DNA from: Sphingomonas sp. Leaf34
GTDB lineage: Bacteria > Pseudomonadota > Alphaproteobacteria > Sphingomonadales > Sphingomonadaceae
Reading direction: 5' to 3'
Assembly (NCBI RefSeq): GCF_001421805.1
Contig: NZ_LMLC01000005.1
Location: 372,001-436,000, forward strand
DNA: 64,000 nucleotides
Shown here: piece by piece, positions 34,501 to 42,267 of the stretch
Layout of the letters: each line of letters starts with the position of its first letter
Numbering within the stretch: position 1 is the stretch's first letter
Made by a program: the position numbers and the translations under genes
The notes under the pieces: model-generated
The model's input: only the letters and a program-made list of their open reading frames with translations
Database searches by the model: none
Told to the model about the DNA's origin: nothing

Positions 34501-34967
34501 GCAACGACACGCTCAACGGCGGTGCGGGCAACGACACGCTGATCGGTGGCGACGGCAAGGACATTCTCGTCGGTGGCGACGGCAACGACATCCTGATCGG
34601 CGGCGACGACATGGACATGATGACCGGCGGCGCAGGCGCGGACATCTTCCGGTTCGAGGTGAAGGGCGACAGCCTGGCATCGACGTCGCGCGACGTCATC
34701 ACCGACTTCACCGTCGGGCAGGACAAGATCGACCTGTCGATGATCGACGCCAACAGCTCGCTGTTCGCGCGCGGCGACCAGGCGTTCAGCTTCATCGGCA
34801 CGACCGCGAAGTTTTCCGCACCAGGCCAGCTTCGCTACAGCTATCAGATGATCGGCGGGAAGGAATTCACGATCGTCGAGGGCAATACCGACAGCGGTTC
34901 GGCGGCCGATTTCTCAATCGCACTGACCGGCCATCATGTTCTGAGCGCGAACGATTTCTTCATGTAA
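31572..34967 (+). CDS. RTX-tagged PelA-like polysaccharide deacetylase
   Basis: A 1131-residue protein with no Sec signal. Order of parts: a CBM9-like carbohydrate-binding domain (about 1-150, VTLDGTLDEW); a Rossmann-like middle domain as in PelA (about 155-390); a polysaccharide deacetylase domain with Asp407/Asp409 (RVDMDQ), His483/His487 (HSYTH) and VIVWPWHDYGPTMW; a cadherin-like domain (about 826-935); RTX repeats (GGAGNDTLIGGDGKD, about 955-1025); and a C-terminus ending LSANDFFM, typical of type I secretion signals. In Pel systems the deacetylase is the C-terminal part of periplasmic PelA. Here it is separate and apparently exported by the adjacent type I system. ATG 31572 is chosen for its GGGGA ribosome site. 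Confidence 0.85.
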   Translation: MANATSVTLDGTLDEWAVGDRIDRGLGAGYAIYARSDGADFAFAITAPTAIGANTTAWLNTDRNATTGYQVFGFAGGAEYNVNFAADGTVSLYSGAAGQTLIASGLQAAWSADRTTVEFKVPKAAIGNPQAIDTIYDVNDTAFLPGNYSNPAFTVFNDTGIVADPSHRIAIVWSDSTANAYFSKTAYSQLFMAAQSQAMQAGVPFDILTEGDLTSLATLAKYDTIVFPSFRNVEASKADLIAQTLEQATKQFGIGLVAAGEFMTNGADNAALAGDSYSRMKLLFDATRVTGGFPADVTVKASDASQLVLDGYGDGQVIRQYTGIGWNAFTSVSGTGTTIATETVNGQTYSAALATQTGGRNVLFSSEAVMADDNLLQKAIDYSVNGNGLSVGLQMTRQAGLFASRVDMDQSQQTDEVNPVGTAPGIYDKLLPILTEWKTNYNFVGSYYVNIGNDPANGQATDWAVSLPFYKALLDAGNEIGTHSYTHPVDTNLLTDAQIAFEFGQSRAELEQQLSAYLGKTVTVGGAAVPGAPEQIATSQEILKYVTYLSGGYSGVGAGYPNAIGYMTPQNAADDKVYLAPNTSFDFSLIEFQKKTVAEASAIWAKEFGALTANADAPVIVWPWHDYGPTMWAADGATSLYTKQMFTTFIAQAAAAGVEFVTLADLAGRVSAFQNATITSTVVGNTITATVGATTGTFSLDVDGQSGGQVIKGVANWYAYDADTVFLPKAGGTYAITMGAVADDVTHITALPMRATLTTLSGDGRDLAFTVEGEGKVTVDLKAPGTDWTTLSGGTIASQIGEILTIDLGAIGVHDVKIGHQANVDPVLTAFGGGTTGALSIAENGTALTTITATDANIVWGDSIKYSIGAGGDGANFSIDATTGVLKFVTAPDFEAPTDANRDNIYGVTVVATDARGAIDTQTLTIGVTDVVGITKTGTYFADVINGTGEQDMLDGSWGNDLLNGLGGNDRLIGGMGNDTLNGGAGNDTLIGGDGKDILVGGDGNDILIGGDDMDMMTGGAGADIFRFEVKGDSLASTSRDVITDFTVGQDKIDLSMIDANSSLFARGDQAFSFIGTTAKFSAPGQLRYSYQMIGGKEFTIVEGNTDSGSAADFSIALTGHHVLSANDFFM

Positions 34968-34991
34968 AACGCCGCATAGGCCGGCGGTGAT

Positions 34992-36389
34992 ATGGCGGGC
35001 ATAGGCTTTCAACTGGCGAAGACCGCGCGTGACGGTGGCATTGGCGGGATCGTCGGCGCCGCCGCGTTCGGTGCGGTGATCAGCGCCGGCCCCTGGCTGA
35101 TCACCGCAGTGGCGATGGCGTTGCTGAACCGCTGGTCGGCCGTCCATCTCGGGTCTGACGGCGCGCGCACGGTGCAGACCGTCCTGGTCTATGCGTTCAG
35201 CCTGTCCGCACTCGCCGCAGCGCCGATCGGCATCCTGGCGACGCGGATGGTGGCGGACTGCATCTTCGCGCGCGATGCGGGCGGCGTCACCGGAATCATG
35301 CTGGTCGCGCTGGCGGCGGGAGGCGGGATCGCGCTGGCGATCGGCGCGGTGGTGTTCGGGATGCTGGCCGCCTTGCCGCTGGTGGAGGCCGCACTCGCCA
35401 CGCTGATCCTCGCCTGGCTGACGCAAGTGTGGATCGCCGCGCCGTTGCTAACCGCGCTGCGCCGCTATCGCGCGATCCCGCTCGCCTATCTGCTGGGGAT
35501 CGGCGTCGCCGCGCTGATGCTGATGCTGATCCCCCGGCCTGCGGTCGACTTGGTGCTGGCGGTGATCGCCGGCGGCGTCGCGCTGACGCTGGCGGCGATC
35601 ATGCTGGTCATCCGCCGCCATTTCACCGCGGCGCCGGTGCTGCCACGGCGTGACGCGATGGCGCTGCGGCTCGCGCAGATCGTCGCAGCGGCGGGGATTG
35701 CGGGCGTCGCCGCGATCTGGATCGACAAATGGCTGTTGTGGCTCGGCCCCGATAGCGTCCGCGCGATCGGCGTGTTGCGGCTCAATCCGATCAACGACCA
35801 GGGGAGCTTCCTGGGGCTGCTGTCGATGGTGCCCGGGCTGACGCTGTTGCTGATCGTCACCGAGACGCGATTCGATCGTGCATTCGACGACATGATCGTG
35901 CGCTGCACCGGCACCTCGACGCTGCAACGAATCGAGGAGGCACGCGGCGACCTGATGCGGACGATGGTCGACGGGCTGCGGCTGATGGTGCTGGCGCAGG
36001 CCTTGGTCGCGGCGCTGGCTTGGGTGCTGGCGGTGCCGCTGTTCGAGGCGATCGGCGCGGATGCCCGCGCGATCTTCGCGTTTCGGCAGACCTCGCTCGG
36101 CACGGTGTTTCATCTGGTCGCGATCGCGACGACGGTCGTGCTCGCCTATTACGATCTGTTCGGCCGCATCCTGCTGACGTGGACCGCATTCGCGATCGGC
36201 AGCGCGGTCGCGACAATGCTGCAATGGGATGCGGGGTTCGCAGCGTTCGGTTGGGGGTATATGGCGGGTGCGGTGGTGGGCGCGTCGGTCGGCATCGCGC
36301 TGGTCGCCGAGGCCAGCGTCAACCTCACCTACCTGCTGTTCGTCGGCAACAATCCCTCGGTCGTGGGACAGGGAGGACGATTGCTATGA
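34992..36389 (+). CDS. pelG: Pel exopolysaccharide inner-membrane transporter PelG
   Basis: A 465-residue polytopic membrane protein of the MOP/flippase superfamily. The N-terminus MAGIGFQLAKTARDGGIGGI, VGAAAFGAVISAGPWL is characteristic of PelG, and about twelve membrane helices follow. With PelD, PelE and PelF it should form the complex that makes and moves the Pel polymer across the inner membrane. It is 24 bases after the RTX deacetylase and overlaps the next gene by ATGA. In Pseudomonas aeruginosa pelG is the last gene of the operon; here it is second. Confidence 0.92.
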   Translation: MAGIGFQLAKTARDGGIGGIVGAAAFGAVISAGPWLITAVAMALLNRWSAVHLGSDGARTVQTVLVYAFSLSALAAAPIGILATRMVADCIFARDAGGVTGIMLVALAAGGGIALAIGAVVFGMLAALPLVEAALATLILAWLTQVWIAAPLLTALRRYRAIPLAYLLGIGVAALMLMLIPRPAVDLVLAVIAGGVALTLAAIMLVIRRHFTAAPVLPRRDAMALRLAQIVAAAGIAGVAAIWIDKWLLWLGPDSVRAIGVLRLNPINDQGSFLGLLSMVPGLTLLLIVTETRFDRAFDDMIVRCTGTSTLQRIEEARGDLMRTMVDGLRLMVLAQALVAALAWVLAVPLFEAIGADARAIFAFRQTSLGTVFHLVAIATTVVLAYYDLFGRILLTWTAFAIGSAVATMLQWDAGFAAFGWGYMAGAVVGASVGIALVAEASVNLTYLLFVGNNPSVVGQGGRLL

Positions 36390-37270
36390 CCGGATTTTCG
36401 GGGATCGCGCGGCGATTGATGCTGCGGCGGATGCTGGCGCTGGGCGCGATCGGGACGACACTGGGGTTTCGCGCACCGGCGCGCGCAACGGCGAACGACG
36501 ATTGGCGCTGGGGCGTCGATTACGGTGCGGCGACCGATCCGGTGCTGGCGCGGGCATGCCGCCTGCTGGTGCTCGAGCCGCATCATGCGCGGCCGATCGC
36601 ACCGCTGCGGGGGCCCGGGAGCAGCCTGCTCGGCTATGTCAGCTTCGGCGAGGTCGAGCGCAGCCGGCCCTATTTCGCGGCACTCGATGCGGCCGGTGCG
36701 CTGGGCCCGGCGAATCCGAACTGGCCCGACGCGCGGCTGGCCGACCTGCGGCACCCCGCGTGGCGCGCGGCGGTCCTCGATCAGCTCGTCCCCGCGATCC
36801 TGGCGCTCGGTTATGACGGAATCTTCATCGATACGATGGATAATGCGGAGGCGATGGAACGACAGGACCCGGTAGCCAACAGCGGCATGATAGCGGCCGG
36901 TACGACGCTGATCGCCGCGGTGCGTGCGCGCTTTCCAAAGATCCGCATCATGCTCAACCGCGGCTACGCGATGCTGCCCGAGATCGCGCCGCAGATCGAC
37001 TATCTGCTCGGCGAGGCGATGGCATCGCGATGGAATTTCACGACCAAACGCTATGATGCGCTGAGCGATTCGGATTGGGCCTGGCAGGCGGCGCGCCTCA
37101 AGGCGGCGCAGGCGCGCAACCCGGCGATCACGCTGATGACGCTCGATTATTGGGATCCGGCCGATCGCAAGCAGGTCGCCGCACTCTATGCGCGCGAGCG
37201 GGCGGCGGGGTTCCGGCCCTATGTCGCGACGCTGGCGCTCGATCGGCTGATTCCGGAGCCAGCCGGTTGA
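36386..37270 (+). CDS. PelA-like GH114/GH166 endo-alpha-galactosaminidase, stand-alone
   Basis: A 294-residue exported protein matching the glycosidase half of PelA. The start overlaps the pelG stop (ATGA) with AGGA upstream. The signal peptide contains ARRLMLRRMLALGAIGTTLG and ends near ...APARA. The barrel has WRWGVDYGA, LLGYVSFGEVERSRPYF, the acidic motif GYDGIFIDTMDN and the YLLGEAMASRW segment with a Glu. The domain cleaves alpha-1,4-linked galactosamine-type polymer in Pel systems. Here it is uncoupled from the deacetylase. Confidence 0.87.
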   Translation: MTGFSGIARRLMLRRMLALGAIGTTLGFRAPARATANDDWRWGVDYGAATDPVLARACRLLVLEPHHARPIAPLRGPGSSLLGYVSFGEVERSRPYFAALDAAGALGPANPNWPDARLADLRHPAWRAAVLDQLVPAILALGYDGIFIDTMDNAEAMERQDPVANSGMIAAGTTLIAAVRARFPKIRIMLNRGYAMLPEIAPQIDYLLGEAMASRWNFTTKRYDALSDSDWAWQAARLKAAQARNPAITLMTLDYWDPADRKQVAALYARERAAGFRPYVATLALDRLIPEPAG

Positions 37271-38961
37271 GGATAGATCGACACAAGGGCCGCCTGGCGC
37301 TGATCGTTCCCGCGCTGGCGGGGCTGGGCCTGTTGGCGGGCGGGCTGATGCTGTTGCCCGGGCGGCGCGAGATCCTTCACGCCGAGCGTCGTGCGCAACC
37401 GGTCGCGGCGGTCAGCGCGCTGCCGTCGGCGGCGCCGGCGGTGACGCCGCCACCCTCGCCGCCGTCGATCGCCGCCGCGATCCAGACGGCCGATGCGGCC
37501 ACGCTCGCGGCGTTGACCGCGCGGCTGATCGACGCGGGCGTCGCGGTGACGACGGTGCAGGTCGCATATGACCTCGTCGCGGCACAACGGCCGGCGGTGG
37601 CGCTCGGCTATCTGGCGGCGCGCCCCGATGGCGCGAGTCCGGCGACGTGGCGGCTGCGCGTCGATCTGTTGCACAAGACCGGGCGTACGGCCGATGCCGC
37701 GGCGCTGGTGACGCGTGCGACACGTACGCACGGCGTGGTCGCGGCCGATCTGATCGCCGCGGCCTATGCGATCGACCGCACGGACCTGGTCATCGTCGCG
37801 GCGGCAAACCAGGTCATTCCGCCACCCGATGCGGCGCTCGCGCTCGATCTGGCGCGGCGCGCGGACAAGGCCGGGCGCGACGACTTGATCGCGCTGCTCG
37901 ACCGGACGCGCGTCGACTGGCGCGCGGCCGATCCGTGGCTGGCGATCCGCGTGGCCACGCGGACCGGCGATCGGGCGGCGGCATTGCGGGCGGCGGACCG
38001 TTTGCCGGTCGACCAGCGGGCAGCGGCGCGCGAGACGATCCTGGCGGGCGACCGCGAGGGCCTGCGAACCGAGCTGCTCGCGCGGGCCGACGCGCAGCCC
38101 GAGGCGATGGCGGAACGGTTGCTCGCCGCCGGGTATCGCGACGATGCGCGTGCGGTATTGCGACGGGCGGCGACCGATCTGCCGGTCGGCGCACCGGCGA
38201 CGCAGCGGCTGTTGTACCTGATGGGACCGCGTCCGGCGGCGGAGGATCTCGGCTGGCTGAAACAGCGCATGACGCGCGGCGACGCGGCGGAGCAGCGCGG
38301 GTGGTTGGGCGTGTATGCCGAGCACGACCGGCCGGCCGAAGCACTCGCCGTCTTGGCGCGGCATCCGCTGGCGGCGCGGACCGACGTGATGCTGTTGCGG
38401 CTGGCGCTCGCGCGGGCGGCGGGCGATGCGGCGGCGGGACGTACGGTGCTGGCGGGGTTGCTCGACGGGCGGGCGCTGGATGCGGCGCAGATGCGCGCCT
38501 TGTCGGCAGCCGCCCCTGCCCGGCTCGATCCCGCGCAGGCGGGAGCGATCGCGCGGCGCCGGGTTGCGGCGGGTGTCGCCGATCCGCGCGACCAGCTCGA
38601 TCTGGCCTGGACCGCGTGGAATGCGGGCGACGCGAAGGGTGCGGCAGGGTGGCTGCGCGATCACCTCGCCGCGGCCCCGACCGACCTGCCCGCGCTCAGG
38701 CTGATGGCGGACGTACAGGCGCGGCTTGGCGGCACGGCTGCCGCGCGGCCGTGGCTCGAACGCGCGCTCGCGCAGACGCCGGCGCAGAGCCGGGCGCGGG
38801 TGGAATTGCTCGAACGGCTGGGACGGCGTGGCGAGGCGGTCGCGCTGGTCGAAACGTTGCGCAACGACGCGCCGCAGGACCGCATGCTGGCGGCGTTGCA
38901 CGCGCGGCTGCTGATCGCCCAGGGGCAGCCGGGACGCGCGCGCACGGTGCTCGCGGAATGA
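37267..38961 (+). CDS. PelB-like periplasmic TPR protein (N-terminal half)
   Basis: Starts at TTG 37267, overlapping the previous stop (TTGA), giving 564 residues. An N-terminal membrane anchor (RLALIVPALAGLGLLAGGLM) is followed by a Pro/Ala-rich linker and a long run of degenerate alpha-helical repeats of TPR/SEL type (about 80-560). In canonical Pel systems PelB has a single membrane anchor, many TPRs that bind PelA, and a C-terminal outer-membrane barrel in one chain. Here the chain ends before the barrel, which is the next gene, overlapping by ATGA. Confidence 0.78.
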   Translation: MRIDRHKGRLALIVPALAGLGLLAGGLMLLPGRREILHAERRAQPVAAVSALPSAAPAVTPPPSPPSIAAAIQTADAATLAALTARLIDAGVAVTTVQVAYDLVAAQRPAVALGYLAARPDGASPATWRLRVDLLHKTGRTADAAALVTRATRTHGVVAADLIAAAYAIDRTDLVIVAAANQVIPPPDAALALDLARRADKAGRDDLIALLDRTRVDWRAADPWLAIRVATRTGDRAAALRAADRLPVDQRAAARETILAGDREGLRTELLARADAQPEAMAERLLAAGYRDDARAVLRRAATDLPVGAPATQRLLYLMGPRPAAEDLGWLKQRMTRGDAAEQRGWLGVYAEHDRPAEALAVLARHPLAARTDVMLLRLALARAAGDAAAGRTVLAGLLDGRALDAAQMRALSAAAPARLDPAQAGAIARRRVAAGVADPRDQLDLAWTAWNAGDAKGAAGWLRDHLAAAPTDLPALRLMADVQARLGGTAAARPWLERALAQTPAQSRARVELLERLGRRGEAVALVETLRNDAPQDRMLAALHARLLIAQGQPGRARTVLAE

Positions 38962-40424
38962 TCATCCTCATGCTCCTGCTGGCAGACGCCCCCGTCATCG
39001 CGGTGCCGCGCGCGGTATTTGCGGATAGCCGCGTGGTTGCGCCCGAGCCGATCCTCGCCTGGCCCGACGACGCGACCGTGCGCGTTTCGGAGAGCGATGG
39101 CGAGCTGGTCGCGCGGTTCGATCGTCCGTTATCGCCCGCGCGGATCGCGGCATTCCGTGACGCGGCGGGCGATGCGATCGGCGATCTGCGCTGGAACGAC
39201 GACAGCTTGGTGCTTCGCGCGGCACCCGGCTGGGACATGACGTGGCGGCAAACGGGGGCGATCGTCGCGCTGGCGTTCATGCCGCCATCGGGCGACGACG
39301 CGACCACGGACCTGGCCGACGATAGCGCGCCGGACACCGCGCTGGCGGCGATCGAGGCGGACGTCGCCGCCGGGTATCCCGGACCGGCGCTGCGGGCTGC
39401 GACTCGGCTGGCCGCGCGCTATCCCACCGATCGCCGCGCGGCGCGGCTGCTGGCGGATACGCGGATGGCGGATGGCGACGTGCGCGGCGCGGCGCGCGCG
39501 TACCGCGCGCTGGCCGCGGACGATGTGACCGCACGCCGGGCGATCGCTGCCGCCCCCGGCACCGCCAGCCTCGGCGTGACCGCGCGCGATGGCAGCGACC
39601 TGTCGCAGACCGAGTTCGCCACGCGGATCGATGCCGCGGTCGGCGACACGCTCGTGGCGGGCGGCGGCATCCGCCATATCGTCAGCCGAGTCGAGGGCGG
39701 CGCGCGAACCGGCGATACGGTGGTCGATGCCTCGCTCCTCGCGGCGTTGGAGAGCGGCGTCCGCGTCCAGTTGCTCGCCTCCGCCGCCCTCGACGATGCG
39801 GTGACGGGCGGCGGCGTGAAGGCCGTTGCCGGGTCCGCCGACGCGCAGGTCCGCGTGACGCTGACGCGGCACATGCCCGATTATTCGACACCGGCACAAG
39901 TGATCGCGGGCGGCTATCTGTCGCGTGCGCTGATCGGCACGACCTATCGCCTGACGCCGGGGCTGGTCGCGCAGGCCGATCTCGGCGCGAACCGCTACGG
40001 GCTGGCGGGGATGGCCGGGGCGAGCGACACGATCGTCGCCAATGCGGGGCTCGATTACCTGATCCGGCGGCAGTTCCCGGCGCTCGGGCTGACCTATCGG
40101 TTCGAGGCGGAATATGTCCAGCGGATGCGGGTCGGGCTGGACGGGCTCGCGGTCGTGCCGCTTGCCAGCCGCGAGAACCATACTGTGCAGGGACTGATCA
40201 GCGGCAGCCTGGGCGCGGTGCAGATGACCGGCCTGGCGGGCTGGACGGTCGATCGGTTCGGCGGCGACGGCCCGACCGCGAGCCTCGGCATCGCCGCACC
40301 GATCGCGGTCGCGTGGCGCGTCGAGGGAAGCGGCGGGATCACCTCGATCGCGCGACCGGGCTTTTCGGGGCGCCAGCTGTTCGCGCGCGCGCAATTGACC
40401 CATAGTCTGGGGGACGGCCGATGA
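38958..40424 (+). CDS. PelB-like outer-membrane barrel (C-terminal half)
   Basis: A 488-residue exported protein. A short hydrophobic signal (MIILMLLLADAP...) is followed by a beta domain and a small TPR-like piece (about 130-180: AALRAATRLAARYPTD-like spacing). The long C-terminal part consists of amphipathic strands typical of an outer-membrane barrel (from GVTARDGSDLSQTEF to AQLTHSLG). By position and by analogy with PelB it is the export porin for the polymer. PelC, which sits with PelB in Pseudomonas, is missing. Function inferred mainly from context. Confidence 0.72.
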   Translation: MIILMLLLADAPVIAVPRAVFADSRVVAPEPILAWPDDATVRVSESDGELVARFDRPLSPARIAAFRDAAGDAIGDLRWNDDSLVLRAAPGWDMTWRQTGAIVALAFMPPSGDDATTDLADDSAPDTALAAIEADVAAGYPGPALRAATRLAARYPTDRRAARLLADTRMADGDVRGAARAYRALAADDVTARRAIAAAPGTASLGVTARDGSDLSQTEFATRIDAAVGDTLVAGGGIRHIVSRVEGGARTGDTVVDASLLAALESGVRVQLLASAALDDAVTGGGVKAVAGSADAQVRVTLTRHMPDYSTPAQVIAGGYLSRALIGTTYRLTPGLVAQADLGANRYGLAGMAGASDTIVANAGLDYLIRRQFPALGLTYRFEAEYVQRMRVGLDGLAVVPLASRENHTVQGLISGSLGAVQMTGLAGWTVDRFGGDGPTASLGIAAPIAVAWRVEGSGGITSIARPGFSGRQLFARAQLTHSLGDGR

Positions 40425-41386
40425 CCCAAATTTCGCGATGGAAACGCCCGCTACGGATCGCGATCGAGATGGCGGCCGGCTTCGCAGCGCTGGTCGCGGT
40501 CGATGCGTGGCTGACCGGCGGTACCGGCTTTGCGCGGATCGAGCCCAACCCGCTCTGGATCCCGGTGCTGGCGATGGCGCTGGCCTATGGCACGGGACCG
40601 GGGCTGGTCGCCGCCGCGGCAGCGTCGGCGTTGTGGCTGGCGCATGGCCACGCGGTGGCGCCCGAGCGCGATTATCTCGACCATGTCCTGCACCTGTCGG
40701 TGCAGCCTTTGTTGTGGTTCGTCGTCGCGATCGCGATCGGCGAGGTGACGATCCTGCGCACCGCGCGCCATCACAGGCTCGAAAAACACGCGCGGACCGC
40801 GACGCGCAACGTCGCGCGGCTGACCGAGGCGTTCGCGACGTTGTCGCGCACCAACCGCGCCTTGCAGGTGCAGATCGCGACCGAAGACCGAACCGCCGGG
40901 CATGTGATCGATGTCGCGACCCGGCTGTCGTCGGCGGATGCCGCGGAACGGCGCGACGCGATCGGCGCACTGATCGCGCTGTCCGCGCGGACCGAGGATT
41001 TCACCTGCTATCGGATCACCGGCCGCGACGCGCGCGCATGGCTGCACGGGCCGGTGACCGCGGGGCGGCGCGAGATCCTGCCGGCGGCCCTGCTCGAACG
41101 GGTCGAGCGCGCGCAGCAGGCCAAGCAGAGGGGCGGGATCCTGCATGTCGCGCGGCGCGGCGATCGCCGCGTGCTCGACGGGATCGGGGTTGCGGCGATC
41201 GCGCTGGCGGACCGTGCGTCCGGCGAGATCGTCGGGTGCCTGGTGCTGCATACGTTGCCGTTCGAGGCGCTTGATGCGCGCCGTACCGCAGACCTTGCCG
41301 AAATCGCGGCGTGGCTGACGCCGCTGCTGGCGGATACGCTGCGCGCGGCACCCTGGACGCTGCGATCGGCGGAACGGGTCGCATGA
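40421..41386 (+). CDS. pelD: PelD-like membrane protein with GAF but no GGDEF domain
   Basis: A 321-residue inner-membrane protein. Membrane helices lie at about 8-30, 45-75 and 90-112. A coiled coil (about 115-150) and a GAF-like domain (about 150-305: CYRITGRDARAWLHGP..., IAVAAIALAD-type strands) follow. Order and neighbours match PelD. The Pseudomonas PelD goes on into a degenerate GGDEF domain whose RxxD site binds c-di-GMP and switches on synthesis; that domain is completely absent here. So either another protein senses c-di-GMP or the system is controlled differently. Confidence 0.78.
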   Translation: MTQISRWKRPLRIAIEMAAGFAALVAVDAWLTGGTGFARIEPNPLWIPVLAMALAYGTGPGLVAAAAASALWLAHGHAVAPERDYLDHVLHLSVQPLLWFVVAIAIGEVTILRTARHHRLEKHARTATRNVARLTEAFATLSRTNRALQVQIATEDRTAGHVIDVATRLSSADAAERRDAIGALIALSARTEDFTCYRITGRDARAWLHGPVTAGRREILPAALLERVERAQQAKQRGGILHVARRGDRRVLDGIGVAAIALADRASGEIVGCLVLHTLPFEALDARRTADLAEIAAWLTPLLADTLRAAPWTLRSAERVA

Positions 41387-42267
41387 GCGCGCCTTCGCAT
41401 GGCCATCTTGTCGCCGGCCTGCTCCTGCTCGCGGCGGTCGATCTCGCATTGCCGGTCGCGTGCGCCGCGTTCGGCCCGGCAATCGGCCGCACCGTCGGCT
41501 GGGCGTTGGCGGGGCATGCCGTCATTGCCACGATCAGCGTCGCGCTCTGGTTGCGGTGGGGCGCAAGCCGTGGATTCGCCGCGGCGATGCTGGGCGTGCT
41601 GGGGCCGATCGGGATCCTCGCGACGCTGCCGCTCGGCCGCGCGTCCTGGGCGGTGTCGCCGCGCAGCGACGACGCGATGTTCGGGCCGCGGGCGCGGCAC
41701 AGCGCGCATCGCGGCGCCGGCCTGAAGGTGGCGCGGATGCTCGACGGGCGGGTGCATCACGCGACCCCCGACACGGTGAGTTCGCTCGTCACGATCATGC
41801 GCCACGGCGATGTCGCGGCACGCCGGCGCGCGCTCGAGACGGTGGTGCGGTCGTTCGAGCCCGCGCTGTCGCCGCTGATCGCGCTTGCGCTGACCGACGG
41901 CGACCAGACCATTCGCGCGCTGGCCGCCGCCGCATCGGCGCGGGTCGCGGAAAATCTGGTGCTGGCGCGCGCGCGACTGACCACGCGGATCGCCGACGAG
42001 TCCGATCCCGAGGCGACGACGACCCTGGTCGCGCTGCTCGCGGATCATGCGCGGGCCGACGTGCTGCTGTCGGATTCGCAGCGCGCGCATCTGCGCGAGG
42101 ATGCGGTCACATTGCGCGGGGCGGCAGCAGCGGCGGGTGACGATGCGGGCACGGTGGTGCAGATCGAGGCGTTGTGGGCGGTCGGCGACTACGCAGCGAT
42201 CGACCGGCTCACCGCGGCGGGCGATGACGCGATGGCCACGTGGTGGCGCGCGGAAGCAGCGGCATGA
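41383..42267 (+). CDS. pelE: PelE-like membrane protein
   Basis: A 294-residue protein with two N-terminal membrane segments (LVAGLLLLAAVDLALPVACA; AVIATISVALWLRWG and GVLGPIGILATLPLG). These are followed by a soluble helical domain of HEAT/TPR character (about 115-290). PelE has this same layout and contacts PelD in the inner-membrane synthase complex. It overlaps pelD and pelF by four bases each. The identification leans on gene order, as the sequence family is weakly conserved. Confidence 0.72.
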   Translation: MSAPSHGHLVAGLLLLAAVDLALPVACAAFGPAIGRTVGWALAGHAVIATISVALWLRWGASRGFAAAMLGVLGPIGILATLPLGRASWAVSPRSDDAMFGPRARHSAHRGAGLKVARMLDGRVHHATPDTVSSLVTIMRHGDVAARRRALETVVRSFEPALSPLIALALTDGDQTIRALAAAASARVAENLVLARARLTTRIADESDPEATTTLVALLADHARADVLLSDSQRAHLREDAVTLRGAAAAAGDDAGTVVQIEALWAVGDYAAIDRLTAAGDDAMATWWRAEAAA

